NCBI RefSeq assembly: GCF_005047355.1
Contig: NZ_SUMC01000033.1
Coordinates: 1-64,000 of the forward strand
Origin: Actinacidiphila oryziradicis
Lineage (GTDB): Bacteria; Actinomycetota; Actinomycetes; Streptomycetales; Streptomycetaceae
Direction of reading: 5' to 3'
DNA length: 64,000 nt
This document shows, in pieces, positions 43,541 through 51,965 of the stretch. The notes beneath the pieces were generated by a model. It was not told where the DNA came from and did no database searches. It was given only the letters and a program-made list of their open reading frames with translations. Each line of letters opens with the position of its first letter. Within the stretch, counting starts at the first letter, position 1. The translations under genes and the position numbers were made by a program.

Positions 43541-44329
43541 TCAAGCCGCTTCGGACGTGGCCGGTGCGGGGCCGCCCATCGCGTCGCGCCGCTTCGGCAT
43601 GGCCAGGGTGACCATCCGCCGCCGGCCACCGAACCTCTCGTACCCGTACGTGGCGTGGATGCCGAGCCGCAGCAGCACCGCCTTCGTCCTGCCCCAGCCC
43701 AGGATCCGGCCCATATGGGCCGTCACAGCGAGGCTGACGTCCCGGTAGATGCGGATCTCCGCCAGCGAACACTCGTGCAGTATCCGCTGGATGGTCCGGC
43801 CGTGGCCCTCCCGGGCGAGTCGCAGCAGTTCCTCGTGGCAGTACGAAAGGTGGTTGTCCTCGTCGTGCGAGATCATCCTGACGGCCTTGCCGACGTCCGG
43901 ATGGTCACCGAAGTACTTGGTGAGCATCGCCATCTGTTCGGAGGCGCGCTGCTCGGTGACCCGGCTGTGCGAGAGGTAGGTGACGATGTCCTGCTCGGTG
44001 AGCGGTTCGTCGCCGAGCAGCCGGACGTGGGCGAGCCCGATGCCGGCCCGCTCCAGCAGCATGGTGTAGTCGGCCTCCGGGGGCACAGGGAGGGGGTGCA
44101 GGCCGCGCCTGTGCAGCAGCGCACTGAAGATCCGGCCGTGTTTGTCCTCGTCGGCGCCGTGTCGGGAGATCTTGGGCGCCAGCTCCCGCTGGGCCTCGGG
44201 TACGAGGGCGGCGATCCTGCCGTTCTCCCAGCCGCCCTGGGCCTCGCCGCTGGCGGCGATGGAGCAGAAGAGCCGGAAGGCGTAGTCGTTGTCGAGGATC
44301 TCCCGGTAGAGACTGCGGGCGGAGAGCAT
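43541..44329 (-). CDS. Ferritin-like di-iron domain protein
   Basis: A 262-residue helical protein. Several E..H pairs are spaced as in ferritin-like four-helix bundles: GADEDKHGRIFSALLHRRG, VTEQRASEQMAML, ISHDEDNHLSYCHEELL and HECSLAEIRIYRDV. These could form a di-iron site. The substrate and role are unknown. ATG 44329 with AAGGAGGT five bases upstream is preferred to the overlapping GTG at 44332. An AT-rich patch (TTATATATG) just upstream may hold its promoter. Confidence 0.8.
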   Translation of the reverse strand: MLSARSLYREILDNDYAFRLFCSIAASGEAQGGWENGRIAALVPEAQRELAPKISRHGADEDKHGRIFSALLHRRGLHPLPVPPEADYTMLLERAGIGLAHVRLLGDEPLTEQDIVTYLSHSRVTEQRASEQMAMLTKYFGDHPDVGKAVRMISHDEDNHLSYCHEELLRLAREGHGRTIQRILHECSLAEIRIYRDVSLAVTAHMGRILGWGRTKAVLLRLGIHATYGYERFGGRRRMVTLAMPKRRDAMGGPAPATSEAA

Positions 44330-44630
44330 CACATACCTCCTTCAAACGGGCATATATAAATGAAAGTCAAGTCCGCCGTACGGACTGAGGCAACCGGATC
44401 GCGGGGCAACTCCACCGAACGGTCCTGAGCCGACAGGAACTTAACGCGTAACCCATCACATTGCCGGGCGTTGTGTTTGGTAACGGCCGTGGCGGGGAAG
44501 ACCCCCGAGCCCCCACCACGGCCGAATACGGAGCGATCCATTCCTCGGCCGCTGAACCGGTGATTGCCCCACCTCCTGGGTAAGGTGCAACAGGGCCGGG
44601 GGGTCACCGGGGGCAGGGATCGCAAAGCAG
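44330..44630. other. Divergent intergenic region with hairpin
   Basis: About 300 bases lie between divergent genes. The region has an AT-rich stretch near 44343-44362 and a perfect 9-bp inverted repeat, CGGCCGTGG (44484-44492) with CCACGGCCG (44516-44524). I see no gene in it. Confidence 0.5.
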
Positions 44631-45242
44631 GTGGACATGTTCAGCAAGGCCACGAGGAGCCGACCAATGGCGCGCCGGCTGGGTCCGGCAGGCTCGGACT
44701 GGTCACCGTACGGGCGTCTCCAGGATGCGGCGGGGGCCTATTTCCTCCACGCGGATGTCGCGCTGGAGGCGATCGGCGGGGTGGTCGGACGGCGCCGGAT
44801 CCGCGGCTTCACCCTCGAGCGGGTAGTGGATCTGACCGAGTCCGGCGCCTCTGTGTGGCAGGAGGCTGCCGTGTGCGACGGGCGGCGGCTGATCCTGTGG
44901 CACAGCGAGGAGGTGGCCGACGAGAGCGCCCCCGGCGGCACCGTGCTGGACTCCTCCGTGCAGGTGCTGCCGCTGGGCGCGATCGGCCATGTGGGGATGC
45001 GCACCCTCGTCGGGCGGGACGACCAGGGCCGGCGGGTCGACCGCGGGGTGTATCTGGTGCTGGCCACCGCGACGCCGCACGAGCTGAGCGCGGTCCAGAC
45101 CGATCCGGACGCGGGGGTCTCGGCGGCCCGCTTCCGGCCGGAGGCGTTCCGCTTCAGCAAGTCCCTCGACGACGGCGGTCCGGGCCAGATAGCGCGGCTG
45201 ATCACGTTCGGACGGCTGCTGGGGCGCCTGGTCCCGAGCTGA
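44631..45242 (+). CDS. Conserved hypothetical protein
   Basis: A 203-residue soluble protein. Central strands VWQEAAVCDGRRLILWHSEE and SVQVLPLGAIGHVGMRTLVG suggest a beta-rich fold. No signal, membrane segment or known catalytic motif is visible. The frame starts with GTG 44631; an ATG two codons later (44637) is also possible. Codon use is typical, so it is a real gene, but I do not recognise its family. Confidence 0.75.
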   Translation: MDMFSKATRSRPMARRLGPAGSDWSPYGRLQDAAGAYFLHADVALEAIGGVVGRRRIRGFTLERVVDLTESGASVWQEAAVCDGRRLILWHSEEVADESAPGGTVLDSSVQVLPLGAIGHVGMRTLVGRDDQGRRVDRGVYLVLATATPHELSAVQTDPDAGVSAARFRPEAFRFSKSLDDGGPGQIARLITFGRLLGRLVPS

Positions 45243-45380
45243 GAGCCCGCCCCGGGCTGAGCGCCTGCCCTGGATACTCCGGTCGGACCGGCCCGCGATG
45301 TCCGGTGCGCGGTGCATCGCAAGGAGGAACGCGGCGAGGCGCCGTGCCCGGCCCCGCGGGCCCGGGTCGCGTGGCCGGGG

Positions 45381-46430
45381 TCAGGCCAGCCCGGCCAGCT
45401 CCAACGCCTCGACACCCGCGCGCAGGGCCGCCGTACGCTCCTCCAGCGTGAATCCGGCGGGGGCCAGGGAAAGCGTGGTGACCCCGGCTTCCGCATAGGC
45501 CGTGAGCCGGTCGGCGATGCGCTCGACACTGCCGAGCAGGCTGGTCTTGTCGATCAGGTCGCGCGGGATGGCCGCCGCGGCGCCGTTCTTGTCCCCGGCC
45601 AGGTACTTGTCCTGGATCTCGGCGGCTTCCTTCTCATATCCCATGCGCTGCGCGAGCTTGTTGTAGAAGTTCTGCCGGCGGCTGCCCATGCCCCCGACGT
45701 AGAGCGCGGTGTACGGGCGGAACAGGTCCGCCAGCGCGTCGATGTCGTCGCCGAGGGCGATCGGCACAGTCGGGCAGACGTCGAAGCCCTCCAGGGTCTT
45801 CCCGGCCTTCTCACGGCCCGCCCTGAGCGGGATTAGTGCGGTCTCCTCCAGATGCTCCGGGTCGCAGAAGATCAGCAGCGCACCGTCGGCGATCTCGCCG
45901 GTCTGCTCCAGGTTCTTCGGTCCGATCGCGGCGATGTAGAGCGGGATGTGCTCGCGCACCGGGTGCACGGTGAGCTTGAGCGGCTTGCCGGGGCCGCCGG
46001 GGAGCGGCAGGGTCCAGTGCTCGCCCTCGTGGGAGAGCCGCTCGCGGGACATCGCCTTGCGCACGATTTCGACGTACTCGCGGGTGCGGGCCAGCGGCTT
46101 GTCGAACTTGACGCCGTACCAGCCCTCGGACACCTGGGGCCCCGACACCCCGAGGCCGAGGCGGAAACGGCCCCCTGAGAGAGTGTCCAGGGTCGCGGCC
46201 GTCATGGCGGTCATCGCGGGCGTACGGGCCGGGATCTGGAAGATCGCCGAGCCGACGTCGATCCGCTCGGTCTGCGCGGCCACCCAGGACAGCACGGTCG
46301 GCGCGTCCGAACCGTACGCCTCAGCGGCCCAGCACACCGCATAGCCGAGCCGGTCCGCCTCCTGGGCGACGGCGAGGTTGTCACCGTCCATGCCGGCGCC
46401 CCAGTAGCCGAGGTTCATCCCGAGCCGCAT
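45381..46430 (-). CDS. LLM-class F420-dependent oxidoreductase
   Basis: A 349-residue luciferase-like TIM-barrel enzyme of the F420-dependent group. Motifs include MRLGMNLGYWG, YAVCWAAEAYGSDAPT, GSAIFQIPARTPAMTAMTAATLD and RFRLGLGVSGPQVSEGWYG, the cofactor-phosphate region. It uses reduced F420 or FMN for hydride transfer; the substrate is unknown. ATG 46430 has GGAGAG five bases upstream. It is divergent from the aldo-keto reductase. Confidence 0.9.
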   Translation of the reverse strand: MRLGMNLGYWGAGMDGDNLAVAQEADRLGYAVCWAAEAYGSDAPTVLSWVAAQTERIDVGSAIFQIPARTPAMTAMTAATLDTLSGGRFRLGLGVSGPQVSEGWYGVKFDKPLARTREYVEIVRKAMSRERLSHEGEHWTLPLPGGPGKPLKLTVHPVREHIPLYIAAIGPKNLEQTGEIADGALLIFCDPEHLEETALIPLRAGREKAGKTLEGFDVCPTVPIALGDDIDALADLFRPYTALYVGGMGSRRQNFYNKLAQRMGYEKEAAEIQDKYLAGDKNGAAAAIPRDLIDKTSLLGSVERIADRLTAYAEAGVTTLSLAPAGFTLEERTAALRAGVEALELAGLA

Positions 46431-46557
46431 ACCGCTCTCCCTACCGATCAGTAACGTCTTCGTCCCCACGGACTGTAGCGCCCCCCGGCTGATCCGGCGC
46501 CTGTCGGGTCCGTCACTGCTGCCCACGGACACCCTCTGGCCAGTAATGTCACCCGTC

Positions 46558-47538
46558 ATGGAGCAAAGGCACCTCGGCCGCACTGGTTTGCGCGTGTCCC
46601 GGCTCGGGCTCGGCACCCTGACCTGGGGCCGGGACACCGGCGAACGTGACGCCGCCGACCAGCTCAAGGCCTTCTGGGAGGCCGGCGGGACCCTGGTCGA
46701 CACCGCTGACGTCTACTCCGACGGCGGCGCGGAATATCTTCTCGGGCGGCTGATCGAGGATCTCGTCCCCCGGGAAGATCTGGTGATCGCCACCAAGGCG
46801 GGCAGCGTGCCCGACCCCTACCGGCGGTTCGACGGCTCACGTGGCCATCTGCTGGCCGCGCTGGACGCCTCGCTGCAACGGCTCGGCACTGATCACGTGG
46901 ACCTCTGGCAGGTCCACGCCTTCGATCCGGTGACCCCGCTCGAAGAGACCCTCCAGGCCCTCGACATCGCCGTCGCCTCCGGCCGGGTCCGCTACGTCGG
47001 CGTCTCCAACTTCTGCGGCTGGCAGCTCGCCAAGGCCGCCACCTGGCAGCGTGCCGCCACCGGCCGCACTCCACTCGCCAGCACCCAGATGGAGTACTCG
47101 CTCCTCCAGCGCGGCATCGAGCGGGAAGTGCTCCCCGCCGCCGTCGACCTCGGCCTCGGACTCCTGCCGTCCTCGCCGCTCGGCCGGGGTGTACTCACCG
47201 GCAAGTACCGGCACGGCACCCCGGCCGACTCCCGCGGCGGCTCCGAGTCCATGGCGCCCTTCGTCGCGCCGTACCTGGACCAGACCGCCCGGCGCATCGT
47301 GGACGCCCTGGCCATAGCGGCCGACGGGCTCGCCACCACCCCGCTCCAGGTCTCGCTGGCCTGGGTACGGGACCGTCCCGGCGTCGCCGCCCCGATCGTC
47401 GGCGCCCGCAACGCCCAGCAGCTCATGGCGGCACTGTCAGTGGAGGCCCTTAGTCTTCCTGAAGAGATCTGCCAGGCGCTGGACGATGTCTCGGCGCCGC
47501 TGCACCGCTACCCGGACCACGACTGGAGCACGCTCTGA
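46558..47538 (+). CDS. Aldo-keto reductase
   Basis: A 326-residue AKR of the YghZ/Kv-beta-like group. Asp and Tyr of the tetrad are in LVDTADVYSDGGAEYLLG, Lys in IATKAG and His in LWQVHAFDP. The C-terminal NADPH contact is APIVGARNAQQLM. The start is taken as ATG 46558 (MEQRHLGRTG, the family start); an ATG four codons earlier is also open. No clear ribosome site is visible, so a leaderless mRNA is possible. Confidence 0.9.
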   Translation: MEQRHLGRTGLRVSRLGLGTLTWGRDTGERDAADQLKAFWEAGGTLVDTADVYSDGGAEYLLGRLIEDLVPREDLVIATKAGSVPDPYRRFDGSRGHLLAALDASLQRLGTDHVDLWQVHAFDPVTPLEETLQALDIAVASGRVRYVGVSNFCGWQLAKAATWQRAATGRTPLASTQMEYSLLQRGIEREVLPAAVDLGLGLLPSSPLGRGVLTGKYRHGTPADSRGGSESMAPFVAPYLDQTARRIVDALAIAADGLATTPLQVSLAWVRDRPGVAAPIVGARNAQQLMAALSVEALSLPEEICQALDDVSAPLHRYPDHDWSTL

Positions 47539-47569
47539 GCGTACGGTCCACCGCACCCCGGAGGCCATC

Positions 47570-49738
47570 GTGACCGACGACCACACCGCCCAGGACACCG
47601 CCGTTCCGCCCGTCGGCGGCACGCCCGATGACGCCGGCGCGGTCGCAGCGGGCCCGGAGCCGTCGGCCGGCGAGACGGCCGGCGTAAAGCTGCCCCCCGC
47701 GATCCAGGACCTGGCGGCTGCCGTCCGCGCCATCGAGCGCGGCGAGGGGCCCGCCCATACCCGCCCCGCCAGGCGCACCAGCGGCACCGGCCCGGCCGCC
47801 CGCCCGGCGCCGGACACGGCGGCCCCGCAGGCCCAGGCTCCGGCGGCCCCGCAGCCGGAGGCTCCACAGGCCCAGGCCGGGGCCCACACCCCTGCTCAGG
47901 CCCCTGCCACGCCCGTGGCCGCGCCGCCGCCCGGGCACAGCCTCAGTGCGCTGGACGCCGCGCGGTCGGCGCTCACGTCGGGCGGGGCGCCGGAGTCCCT
48001 GGCGGAGTCCGCCGTGGCGGTGCTCGGGGAGCGGGCCGGGGAATTGCTCCGGGAGGACCCGTGGCAGGTACTGGCGCTGGGCGGAGTGCGGGCGGAGCAG
48101 GCGGACGGGTTCGCCAAGGGCCTGCTCGGCGACGGCTGGGGGCCGGACGATGAGCGGCGGGTGCAGGCACTGGTCGTATGGCTGCTGGAGCGCGCGGCCG
48201 AGCGGGGCCACACCGCGCTGGAGTCATCCTTGCTGCGCACCGCGCTGGAGCGGCAGTCGGTGCCCGATGCCGAGGAAGCGCTGCGGTCCGCCGTCGCGGA
48301 CGGGCGGGTCCTGGTGTTCCACGACGCGGAGGACGTGCCGGGAGCGAAGCCCGATGAGGACGACGAGACGCCCGTGCGGCTGCTGTTCGGCCTGGACCGG
48401 TACGCGCTGGCCGAGGAAAGCCTCGCGGACGGGCTGAACCGGCTGCTCAACACCTTCGACCTCGGCGGCACGGATACCGGCGAGGCGGACGGGGCGGGCG
48501 AGGCGGACGGAGCGGGCGAGCCGGACGGGGCAGACGGGGCGGCGTGGGAGGCCGCGGCTGTCACGGCACCGTCCGCGTCCGCCGCCGCGCTCATCCGGGC
48601 GGCGGCCGTCAGCGGCCTGGTCGCGCACGCCGGCGGCGAGGCGGCCCGCGCCGAGCCGGCCGCTCTGGTCGCTGCCGCCCGCTCGCTGGGCCTGCGCGCG
48701 TATGCCGCCGCGCACACCGAGGACGGCCGGCAACGGCTCGCCGCGCTGCTGGGCGAGGGCGGGGGCGGGCGCGAGGGGGGCGACGCCGCCGTCACCGTCG
48801 CCGGGCTGCTGGCGGGCCGCGAGGGGCCCGGGCGGGACCCCGACGGCGCGCTGGCGCTGGATCTGCTGGCGGTACTGGACGCTCCGCAGCTGGACGTGGA
48901 GCTGGCGGCGACCCTCGTGGAGTCGGTGCCCGACGGGGCCCGGCTGGTGCTGAGCGGGGATCCCGGGGTGCTGTGGTCGGCCGGCCCCGGGCGGGCCTTC
49001 GCGGATCTGCTGGCGGCCCGGAGCTGCCCGCAGGTGGTGTCCCGGACACCGGACCCGGGTCCGATCGGCGAGCTGGCGTCGGGCATCGCGATCGGCGAAC
49101 TGGAACAGGTGGAAGCGCCGGGGAAGGAAGTCGTGATCGTCCCGGTGCGCGATGCCGGAGAGGCGGTGCACCGCACCGTCCAACTGGTCGCGGACTCGGT
49201 ACCGCGAGCGATCGGGGTGCCGGCCGACCAGACCCAGGTGATCACCCCCGGCCATGGCGGCGCGGCCGGCACCCGGGTGCTGAACGCGGCCCTCAAGGAG
49301 CGGCTGAACCCGGGCCCGGGCCGGTTCGGCGGTTTCGACCCGGGAGACCGCGTCGTGCACATCCCGGCGCCCGGCCGCGCGGTGCCCGGCACCGTCGTGT
49401 CCGCCGACGCCGCGGGGCTGCACCTGGACTGCGGCGGCATCCCCGTCGTCGTACCCGCTACGGAGGTCGGCACAGCGGTGCGGCACGGATGGGCGCTGAC
49501 GGCGCACCAGGCTGCTGGCACACGCTGGCCGGCGGCCGTGGTGGTGCTGCCGGGCGACGCGGTCCGAGAACTCACCCGCGCGTGGGTCTACACGGCGTTC
49601 AGCCGGGCGGGACGCCACCTGTCCGTGGTGCAGGGCGCCGACCAGGCGCTGGCGCGGGCGGTGGCCGAGATCCCGGCCCGCGAGCGGACGACGCGCCTGC
49701 GCGCGGTGCTGCGCGAGCAGGCGGCCGCCACCGGGTAG
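47570..49738 (+). CDS. RecD2-like helicase-fold protein lacking helicase motifs
   Basis: A 722-residue protein. Residues 1-120 are disordered and Pro/Ala/Gln-rich. An HhH-like helical region follows (LREDPWQVLALGGVRAEQAD). The rest follows the RecD2/SF1 helicase order but with catalytic motifs gone. The Walker A position reads APSASAAAL instead of GxPGTGKT. The Walker B region is VLDAPQLD, motif III is LSGDPGVLWSAGPG without the QLP glutamine, and motif V/VI are LTAHQAAGTRWPA and VYTAFSRAGRHL. It is probably a DNA-binding or regulatory pseudo-helicase. GTG 47570 has GGAGG five bases upstream. It lies about 30 bases behind the aldo-keto reductase. Confidence 0.75.
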   Translation: MTDDHTAQDTAVPPVGGTPDDAGAVAAGPEPSAGETAGVKLPPAIQDLAAAVRAIERGEGPAHTRPARRTSGTGPAARPAPDTAAPQAQAPAAPQPEAPQAQAGAHTPAQAPATPVAAPPPGHSLSALDAARSALTSGGAPESLAESAVAVLGERAGELLREDPWQVLALGGVRAEQADGFAKGLLGDGWGPDDERRVQALVVWLLERAAERGHTALESSLLRTALERQSVPDAEEALRSAVADGRVLVFHDAEDVPGAKPDEDDETPVRLLFGLDRYALAEESLADGLNRLLNTFDLGGTDTGEADGAGEADGAGEPDGADGAAWEAAAVTAPSASAAALIRAAAVSGLVAHAGGEAARAEPAALVAAARSLGLRAYAAAHTEDGRQRLAALLGEGGGGREGGDAAVTVAGLLAGREGPGRDPDGALALDLLAVLDAPQLDVELAATLVESVPDGARLVLSGDPGVLWSAGPGRAFADLLAARSCPQVVSRTPDPGPIGELASGIAIGELEQVEAPGKEVVIVPVRDAGEAVHRTVQLVADSVPRAIGVPADQTQVITPGHGGAAGTRVLNAALKERLNPGPGRFGGFDPGDRVVHIPAPGRAVPGTVVSADAAGLHLDCGGIPVVVPATEVGTAVRHGWALTAHQAAGTRWPAAVVVLPGDAVRELTRAWVYTAFSRAGRHLSVVQGADQALARAVAEIPARERTTRLRAVLREQAAATG

Positions 49739-49747
49739 GGCCCGGGC

Positions 49748-50356
49748 CTACAGGTCCGGGTCCAGGGCCTCCAGTTCGTCGTCGAAGACCGCGCTGACGT
49801 CGAACCGGCAGATGATCAGCTGCGGTGCCGCCTGGTCGAACGGGGCGCCGAGCCACTCCCCCGGCTCGGTGGGCTCGGCCGCCGACACCCAGAGCGTGGA
49901 GTCGCCCTCCTCCAGGCCGAACTCCTTGTGACGCCGGTCGACCTCATCGGGTTCGTACTCGCCGAACAGGACGCCGATCGCAGCGTTGACGCTGGTGCCG
50001 GCCCCGGTGTCGGCATCGGTGAGGCGCTCTGCCTGGCTGAGCAGCCGCTGCGGATCAGCGACGGTGTAGTCGCGGCGGATCAGGACACTGACCGCGCCCG
50101 GCTCCTCCGGGCCCTCGTACCCGGGAAGGGTGTCGCCGGATGGCACCTCGAAAGGGGTGACCTCGTCGTAGGCGTCGTAAAGCAGCTCGTCGTAAGCCTC
50201 GGCCGCGGAGGCGAGGGCGTCGAACGCGGCGTACACCGCAGGATCGTCCTCCCCCGTACGGTTCTCGATCGCGTCGAGGTGACGGTCCAGCGCGGTCTTG
50301 ACCGCCTCTACGGCGGCACGTACCTCGGCAACGGTGGGCTGCACAGCATCAGACAT
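49748..50356 (-). CDS. Conserved hypothetical acidic protein
   Basis: A strongly acidic, soluble 202-residue protein. The N-terminal ~70 residues are helical (VRAAVEAVKTALDRHLDAIE, FDALASAAEAYDELLYDAYDE). The C-terminal part has SVLIRRDYTVADPQRLLSQ and ends APQLIICRFDVSAVFDDEL. Its style is that of conserved Streptomyces housekeeping hypotheticals. ATG 50356 begins MSDAVQPT. No function can be given. Confidence 0.75.
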   Translation of the reverse strand: MSDAVQPTVAEVRAAVEAVKTALDRHLDAIENRTGEDDPAVYAAFDALASAAEAYDELLYDAYDEVTPFEVPSGDTLPGYEGPEEPGAVSVLIRRDYTVADPQRLLSQAERLTDADTGAGTSVNAAIGVLFGEYEPDEVDRRHKEFGLEEGDSTLWVSAAEPTEPGEWLGAPFDQAAPQLIICRFDVSAVFDDELEALDPDL

Positions 50357-50403
50357 GCAGCAGACGCTATCCGTAGCAGGGTGTTCCGCGCACAATAGAT
50401 GCG

Positions 50404-50592
50404 ATGCCGGAATACGAATTCAGAGATGTGTACGTGCCGCGGGGCGTGTCCCGCAACGACGCACAACGACTACTGACCGACCACGCGGAGTACGGCCACT
50501 GGGAGTTGGACCGGCTCCGTCTCTACCCCGACGGCAGTCGCAGGGTGCGGCTGCGCCGCCGGATCATCCGCCAGCTAAGGGCCACTTGGTGA
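50404..50592 (+). CDS. DUF5703 small protein
   Basis: A 62-residue basic protein, EYEFRDVYVPRGVSRNDAQR to the end RRRIIRQ, matching the whole DUF5703 family. The function is unknown. It is divergent from the acidic hypothetical gene, with 47 bases between the starts, and ends in a strong bidirectional hairpin. Confidence 0.85.
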   Translation: MPEYEFRDVYVPRGVSRNDAQRLLTDHAEYGHWELDRLRLYPDGSRRVRLRRRIIRQLRATW

Positions 50593-50616
50593 CCGGGCTG
50601 ATGGCGGAGATCACAC

Positions 50617-50649
50617 GGATCGGGGCCCCGCCAAGCGGGGCCCCGATCC
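50617..50649. terminator. Bidirectional hairpin terminator
   Basis: A perfect 14-bp stem, GGATCGGGGCCCCG with CGGGGCCCCGATCC, and a 5-base loop lie between the convergent DUF5703 and long chaplin genes. Confidence 0.85.
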
Positions 50650-50665
50650 ATCGTGAGCACAGCTC

Positions 50666-51478
50666 TCAGTTGCGGACCGAACGGGCCCGGCGGAGGAGCA
50701 CGGCGCCGCCGAGCAGCAGACCGGCGCTCGTCGCCAGGGCCGCGCCAAGGTCGCCGGCACCTGTGTGAGCGAGTGACTCCTTGAGGCCGGGGTCACCACC
50801 GCCGTTCGGATCGTGCCTCACCGGCTCGTCCTTGATGGTGGTGTCCGGATTGCCCCGGTGACCGGGGTGGGTCGGGTTCGCGGGGTGACCCGGGTGCCCA
50901 CCGCCCGGGTGGCCCGGGTAACCCGGGTGACGCGGACCCTCGGGGTGGTGGGGGTGGTGGGGGTAGTGGGGGTGGTGGGGGTACTCGTGGCCATGACCGG
51001 AATCCGACGAGTTGACGCAGGTGGTGTTGGCGACGGAGTGGCCCAGCCCGAGGACGTTCACCGAGTTCCCGCACGCGTTGGCCCGGAGGTCGATGGGCGT
51101 CTGAATGACGTTGCCGGAAAGGACACCCGCGGCCTCTGCCGAGGCCCCGCGGCCGTGGTGCCACGAACCGCCGCCGTGACCGGCCTCGTGGCCCGAGCCA
51201 TGACTGGCCCCGTGCCCCGAGCCGTGCCCGTGCGAGGAATTGACACAGACGGTGCCGGCTGCGGAATTGAGAATCCCGACGAGACTGACAGTGTTGCCGC
51301 AGGCGTTGACCGCCGTGAAGATCGGCACCTGGACGACGTTACCCGAGACAAGACCGGACGAACTCGCTGAAAGGCCCTTGGCACCGGTGTCCGCGTGAGC
51401 GAAGCCACCGGTGGTGACGGCGAGCACACCGCCCGTGGCGACCGCCGTGAGCAAGCCCTTCTTTGCGACCTGACGCAT
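50666..51478 (-). CDS. chpC: Long chaplin, sortase-anchored (ChpA/B/C type)
   Basis: A surface amyloid protein that helps aerial hyphae and spores become hydrophobic. It has 270 residues: a signal peptide, then a first chaplin domain at residues ~40-80 (GNVVQVPIFTAVNACGNTV with paired cysteines). A His/Gly-rich spacer follows, then a second chaplin domain at ~115-155 (GNVIQTPIDLRANACGNSV). After that come a long His/Pro/Gly-rich repeat tract, the class E sortase motif LAHTG near 237, a membrane segment and a basic tail. The symbol is given because this gene, the short chaplin and an M20 peptidase match the chpC-chpH region of S. coelicolor as I remember it. Confidence 0.88.
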   Translation of the reverse strand: MRQVAKKGLLTAVATGGVLAVTTGGFAHADTGAKGLSASSSGLVSGNVVQVPIFTAVNACGNTVSLVGILNSAAGTVCVNSSHGHGSGHGASHGSGHEAGHGGGSWHHGRGASAEAAGVLSGNVIQTPIDLRANACGNSVNVLGLGHSVANTTCVNSSDSGHGHEYPHHPHYPHHPHHPEGPRHPGYPGHPGGGHPGHPANPTHPGHRGNPDTTIKDEPVRHDPNGGGDPGLKESLAHTGAGDLGAALATSAGLLLGGAVLLRRARSVRN

Positions 51479-51535
51479 GTTTTTCCCTGCCTTCTGAAGC
51501 TATGGACCGTTTTCCGATTCCCACCCCTGTACCCG

Positions 51536-51573
51536 AGCGGCCCCGGAACGCGAATGCGCGCTCCGGGGCCGCT
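51536..51573 (-). terminator. Hairpin terminator after short chaplin
   Basis: A perfect 12-bp stem, AGCGGCCCCGGA with TCCGGGGCCGCT, and a 14-base loop lie downstream of the short chaplin frame and upstream of the chpC start, isolating the two genes. Confidence 0.75.
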
Positions 51574-51593
51574 GGGTTGATACCCTCAGTAGG

Positions 51594-51845
51594 TCAACAC
51601 GGCATCGCTTGTTGATGCAGGTGTTGCCAAAGGCAGGGTTCAGCAGGCCCACGATGGTGTTCGTGTTGCCGCACAGGTGGACCGGGATGTGCACAGGCAC
51701 CTGGATGGCGTTGCCCGAGATGGCGCCAGGGGAACCCACGGCGGCACCCTCCGCGACGGAGTCCGGAGTCGGCTACCGCCAGGCCCGCACCCGCGAGAAC
51801 GAGACCGCAGTCGACAGCCGTGAAAGCGACGACCTTCTTGGCCAT
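51594..51845 (-). pseudogene. chpH: Short chaplin, frameshifted
   Basis: ATG 51845 starts MAKKVVAFTAVDCGLVLAG, a chaplin-type signal peptide ending ...GLAVADS. The mature part is in a different frame: GAISGNAIQVPVHIPVHLCG and NTIVGLLNPAFGNTCINK, with the two conserved cysteines. The shift is caused by a 7-bp tandem duplication at 51757-51770. Removing one copy restores ADSVAEGAAVGSPGAISGN. In the mature frame the normal stop after NTCINK is also absent, so the reading would run on to 51500. As written, the gene gives an 83-residue non-chaplin peptide. The position next to chpC suggests the chpH orthologue, one of the minimal chaplin set. Confidence 0.85.
51757..51770 (-). repeat. 7-bp tandem duplication in chaplin gene
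   Basis: CGGAGTC occurs twice without spacer (GACTCCG GACTCCG on the coding strand). It lies near the signal-peptide cleavage site and accounts for the frameshift. Confidence 0.9.
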
Positions 51846-51965
51846 TTTTCCTCCTTGCCGGCATATGCGGTTCCCGCCTCGGGCCACATATGAGACAACG
51901 ACTTCGGAGGAAACCGGCTACGACCTCCAGGATTCGTTCACTCTTTTCGGTTAATCAGCCGTTTT

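Noticed and set aside
50938..50982. Tandem GTGGTGGGG-type repeats as a possible CRISPR or minisatellite
   Set aside because: They encode the His/Pro-rich repeat tract of the long chaplin on the minus strand; no spacer structure.
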